Of a DNA stretch of 53,940 bases, positions 52,668 through 53,940 are shown in pieces (positions within the stretch are counted from its first letter, which is position 1; each line of letters opens with the position of its first letter). Under the pieces are notes generated by a model. It was not told where the DNA came from, ran no database searches, and worked only from the letters and a program-made list of their open reading frames with translations. Source of the DNA: JBOGUF01 sp050696075 (GTDB lineage: Bacteria > Chloroflexota > Chloroflexia > Thermomicrobiales > UBA6265); assembly GCA_050696075.1 (NCBI GenBank), contig JBOGUF010000069.1, forward strand, positions 1-53,940. The letters run 5' to 3'. The translations under genes were made by a program, and so were the position numbers.

Positions 52668-53111
52668 ATGCCCCGCGCTCGTGCTGATCCGCGCCGATGG
52701 CGTCGACTCGGGTACCTGCTCGTCACGATCGCGGCGGTACTGGCAGGTGTCGCCGCCGCGTGGCGGGCCCGGGGCGGTCCGAATGGCACGTATCTGCTCG
52801 ACGTAGCCTCGTGGCTGCTCGCCGTTGGCAGCGCCGTGGCCGAGGCGCGGGTCGGATTGCTGTTGATGGGGTTCGCGCCGGCGCCGGCACGGCGGCGGGC
52901 ACTCCTCTTGACGGTCGTCGGACTCTTCACGTTTCTCTTGGGTTGCATGCTCTTCTCCGCCGGGTCAAACACCGATGCGCTCATTCCGGGCATCGCCGGC
53001 GCCTCTCTGATCGGCGGCGTCGGCCTCGGCCTCGGCGGTCTCTTCACCCTCGCCGCCCACTACGGCGGCGACTACGCCGCCTCCCGCATCGAACGCCTCG
53101 ACGATACGTAG
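52668..53111 (+). CDS. Small integral membrane protein
   Basis: 147 aa with about four hydrophobic segments: LGYLLVTIAAVLAGVAAAW, LDVASWLLAVGSAVA, ALLLTVVGLFTFLLGCMLF and GASLIGGVGLGLGGLFTLAA. A basic N-terminus (RRWRR) suggests it stays inside. No family is recognised. It is co-directional with the coiled-coil gene, 62 nt downstream. Confidence 0.65.
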   Translation: MPRARADPRRWRRLGYLLVTIAAVLAGVAAAWRARGGPNGTYLLDVASWLLAVGSAVAEARVGLLLMGFAPAPARRRALLLTVVGLFTFLLGCMLFSAGSNTDALIPGIAGASLIGGVGLGLGGLFTLAAHYGGDYAASRIERLDDT

Positions 53112-53113
53112 CC

Positions 53114-53141
53114 GTTAGCCGTTAGCCGTTAGCCATCAGCC
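53114..53141. repeat. Heptanucleotide tandem repeat GTTAGCC
   Basis: Three perfect GTTAGCC units (53114-53134) plus ATCAGCC, directly after the membrane-protein stop. Another heptamer array of different sequence is at 9271-9308. Confidence 0.75.
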
Positions 53142-53209
53142 GTACTCGGCACCCCAAGCTAAGCTCCACGCACCAACTCAGTGGCACGCGTCTTGTCATC
53201 TCCCTCGAG

Positions 53210-53253
53210 ATTCCTCACCTCGTGTTCAGAATGACGGAATGGGTGTGAGGAAT
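53210..53253. terminator. Inverted repeat between convergent genes
   Basis: ATTCCTCAC (53210-53218) and GTGAGGAAT (53245-53253) with a 26-nt loop, between the membrane protein and the DAHP synthase gene. A weak terminator candidate without a U-tract. Confidence 0.4.
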
Positions 53254-53270
53254 GATGGGGGGGAGTGGCG

Positions 53271-53940
53271 CTAGACCGTCGCCATATCTCCCGCCACCGG
53301 CAGGGACCGCCCGACTGCCCGCGCGACGAGGGAGAGCCGGGGCATCAGGTCGGCGAACTCCTGGAAGTTCAAGGACTGCATGCCGTCCGAGAGGGCGTGG
53401 TCCGGGCTCGGGTGAACCTCGATCATCAGGCCGTCGCAACCCGCCGCGATGCCGGACAAGGCGAGGTCGGCGACGTAGGGACGCTTGCCGGCGGCATGGC
53501 TGGGGTCGATGAATACGGGCAAATGCGACATGCGGCGCAGCACCGGCACCGCTGCCACGTCGAGCGTGTTGCGGGTTTCGGTCTCAAAGGTGCGGATACC
53601 GCGCTCGCAAAAAATGACGTCCGGGTTCCCTTGCGAGAGGACGTACTCCGCCGCCAGCAACCACTCCTCGATCTTCATGCTCATCCCGCGCTTGAGCATC
53701 ACCGGCTTGCCCGCGCGGCCGACCTCCTCCAACAGCAGGTAGTTCTGGGAGTTACGGGCGCCGATCTGGAAGATGTCGGTGTAGTCGCGGACGACCTCGA
53801 TATCGGCCGGGGTCATCACCTCGGTGATGATTGCCAGCCCTGTTTCCGCCCGCGCCATCGCCAGGATTTCGAGGCCGCGCTGGCCGAGCCCGCGGAACTC
53901 GTAGGGGGAGGTGCGCGGCTTATAGGCGCCGCCGCGCAGG
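53271..53940 (-). CDS. aroF: 3-deoxy-7-phosphoheptulonate (DAHP) synthase, type I beta (5' end beyond window)
   Basis: About 223 C-terminal residues; the frame is open to the right edge, so the start is missing. It condenses phosphoenolpyruvate and erythrose-4-phosphate, the first step of the shikimate pathway. Signatures: KPRTSPYEFRGLG right at the edge, TEVMTPADIEV, IFQIGARNSQNYLLLEEVG, PVMLKRGMSMKIEEWLLAAE, CERGIRTFE, FIDPSHAAGKR with metal ligands, and GLMIEVHPSPDHALSDG. It has the short AroF/AroA(G)-type C-terminus without a chorismate mutase domain. Confidence 0.95.
   Translation of the reverse strand, partial: LRGGAYKPRTSPYEFRGLGQRGLEILAMARAETGLAIITEVMTPADIEVVRDYTDIFQIGARNSQNYLLLEEVGRAGKPVMLKRGMSMKIEEWLLAAEYVLSQGNPDVIFCERGIRTFETETRNTLDVAAVPVLRRMSHLPVFIDPSHAAGKRPYVADLALSGIAAGCDGLMIEVHPSPDHALSDGMQSLNFQEFADLMPRLSLVARAVGRSLPVAGDMATV

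Noticed and set aside
1..53940. CRISPR array, tRNA/rRNA genes, insertion sequence or prophage
   Set aside because: No spaced identical repeats with unique spacers, no transposase or integrase motifs and no tRNA- or rRNA-like segments were recognised by eye; a tRNA scan would be needed to be certain.

Overview
The window is high-GC, densely coded bacterial DNA with frequent 4-nt ATGA start/stop overlaps. A Gram-positive-type SOS box (GAAC-N4-GTTC) lies in front of recA. Together with an F420-type LLM oxidoreductase, tandem Uma2 nucleases, many Thr/Pro-stalked secreted proteins and lipobox/Tat signals, this suggests a Chloroflexota bacterium, plausibly of the Thermomicrobia/Sphaerobacter side. 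That placement is inference from gene content; no rRNA gene was recognised.

Layout. (1) 1-6969, minus strand: a type I restriction-modification operon hsdM - AlbA_2/Schlafen-like ATPase - hsdS - second AlbA_2/Schlafen-like ATPase (runs off the left edge). hsdM is broken, or switched, by one extra G in a G7 tract. No hsdR is visible. (2) 7.5-14.4 kb: housekeeping and accessory genes: glycerol-3-phosphate dehydrogenase, an orphan Tat-exported ABC substrate-binding protein, two tandem Uma2 nucleases, a small unknown, an LLM-class oxidoreductase and an HTH-GAF regulator. (3) 14.8-37.4 kb: a cell-envelope block. It holds a 2368-aa surface protein with about 20 CnaB/SpaA-like repeats, a membrane-anchored protein, an S8 protease with four beta-sandwich modules, a beta-propeller protein, a lipoprotein with CnaB and X25-like modules, an SLT+M23 peptidoglycan hydrolase with calcium-binding repeats, and a CnaB-hydrolase-CnaB-HAF fusion. 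recA with its SOS operator sits in the middle. (4) 37.5-45.6 kb: a small gene coupled to a retropepsin-like gene with an in-frame amber codon, an S9 peptidase, a Tat amidase, an ATP-grasp enzyme, a decayed hicA with intact hicB, and a secreted DUF4352/SH3b protein. (5) 45.6-53.9 kb: queF, a GH2 beta-galactosidase, a PLDc_N protein, an AbrB/PIN toxin-antitoxin pair overlapping an HDAC-family deacetylase and a coiled-coil protein, a membrane protein, and a DAHP synthase that runs off the right edge.

The envelope block looks functionally connected. The giant protein, the lipoprotein and the hydrolase fusion share the same two-cysteine CnaB-like module. The giant protein and the lipoprotein also share an X25-like module, and most block members carry Thr/Pro/Glu stalks. 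The giant protein ends in a PPNTG - hydrophobic - Arg tail like a sorting signal, but no sortase is in the window. The most noteworthy points are the poly-G switch in hsdM with two Schlafen-like ATPases in the same operon, the paired loss of both cysteines in one repeat of the giant protein, the hydrolase/HAF fusion, the amber-interrupted retropepsin gene, and the degenerate hicA beside intact hicB.
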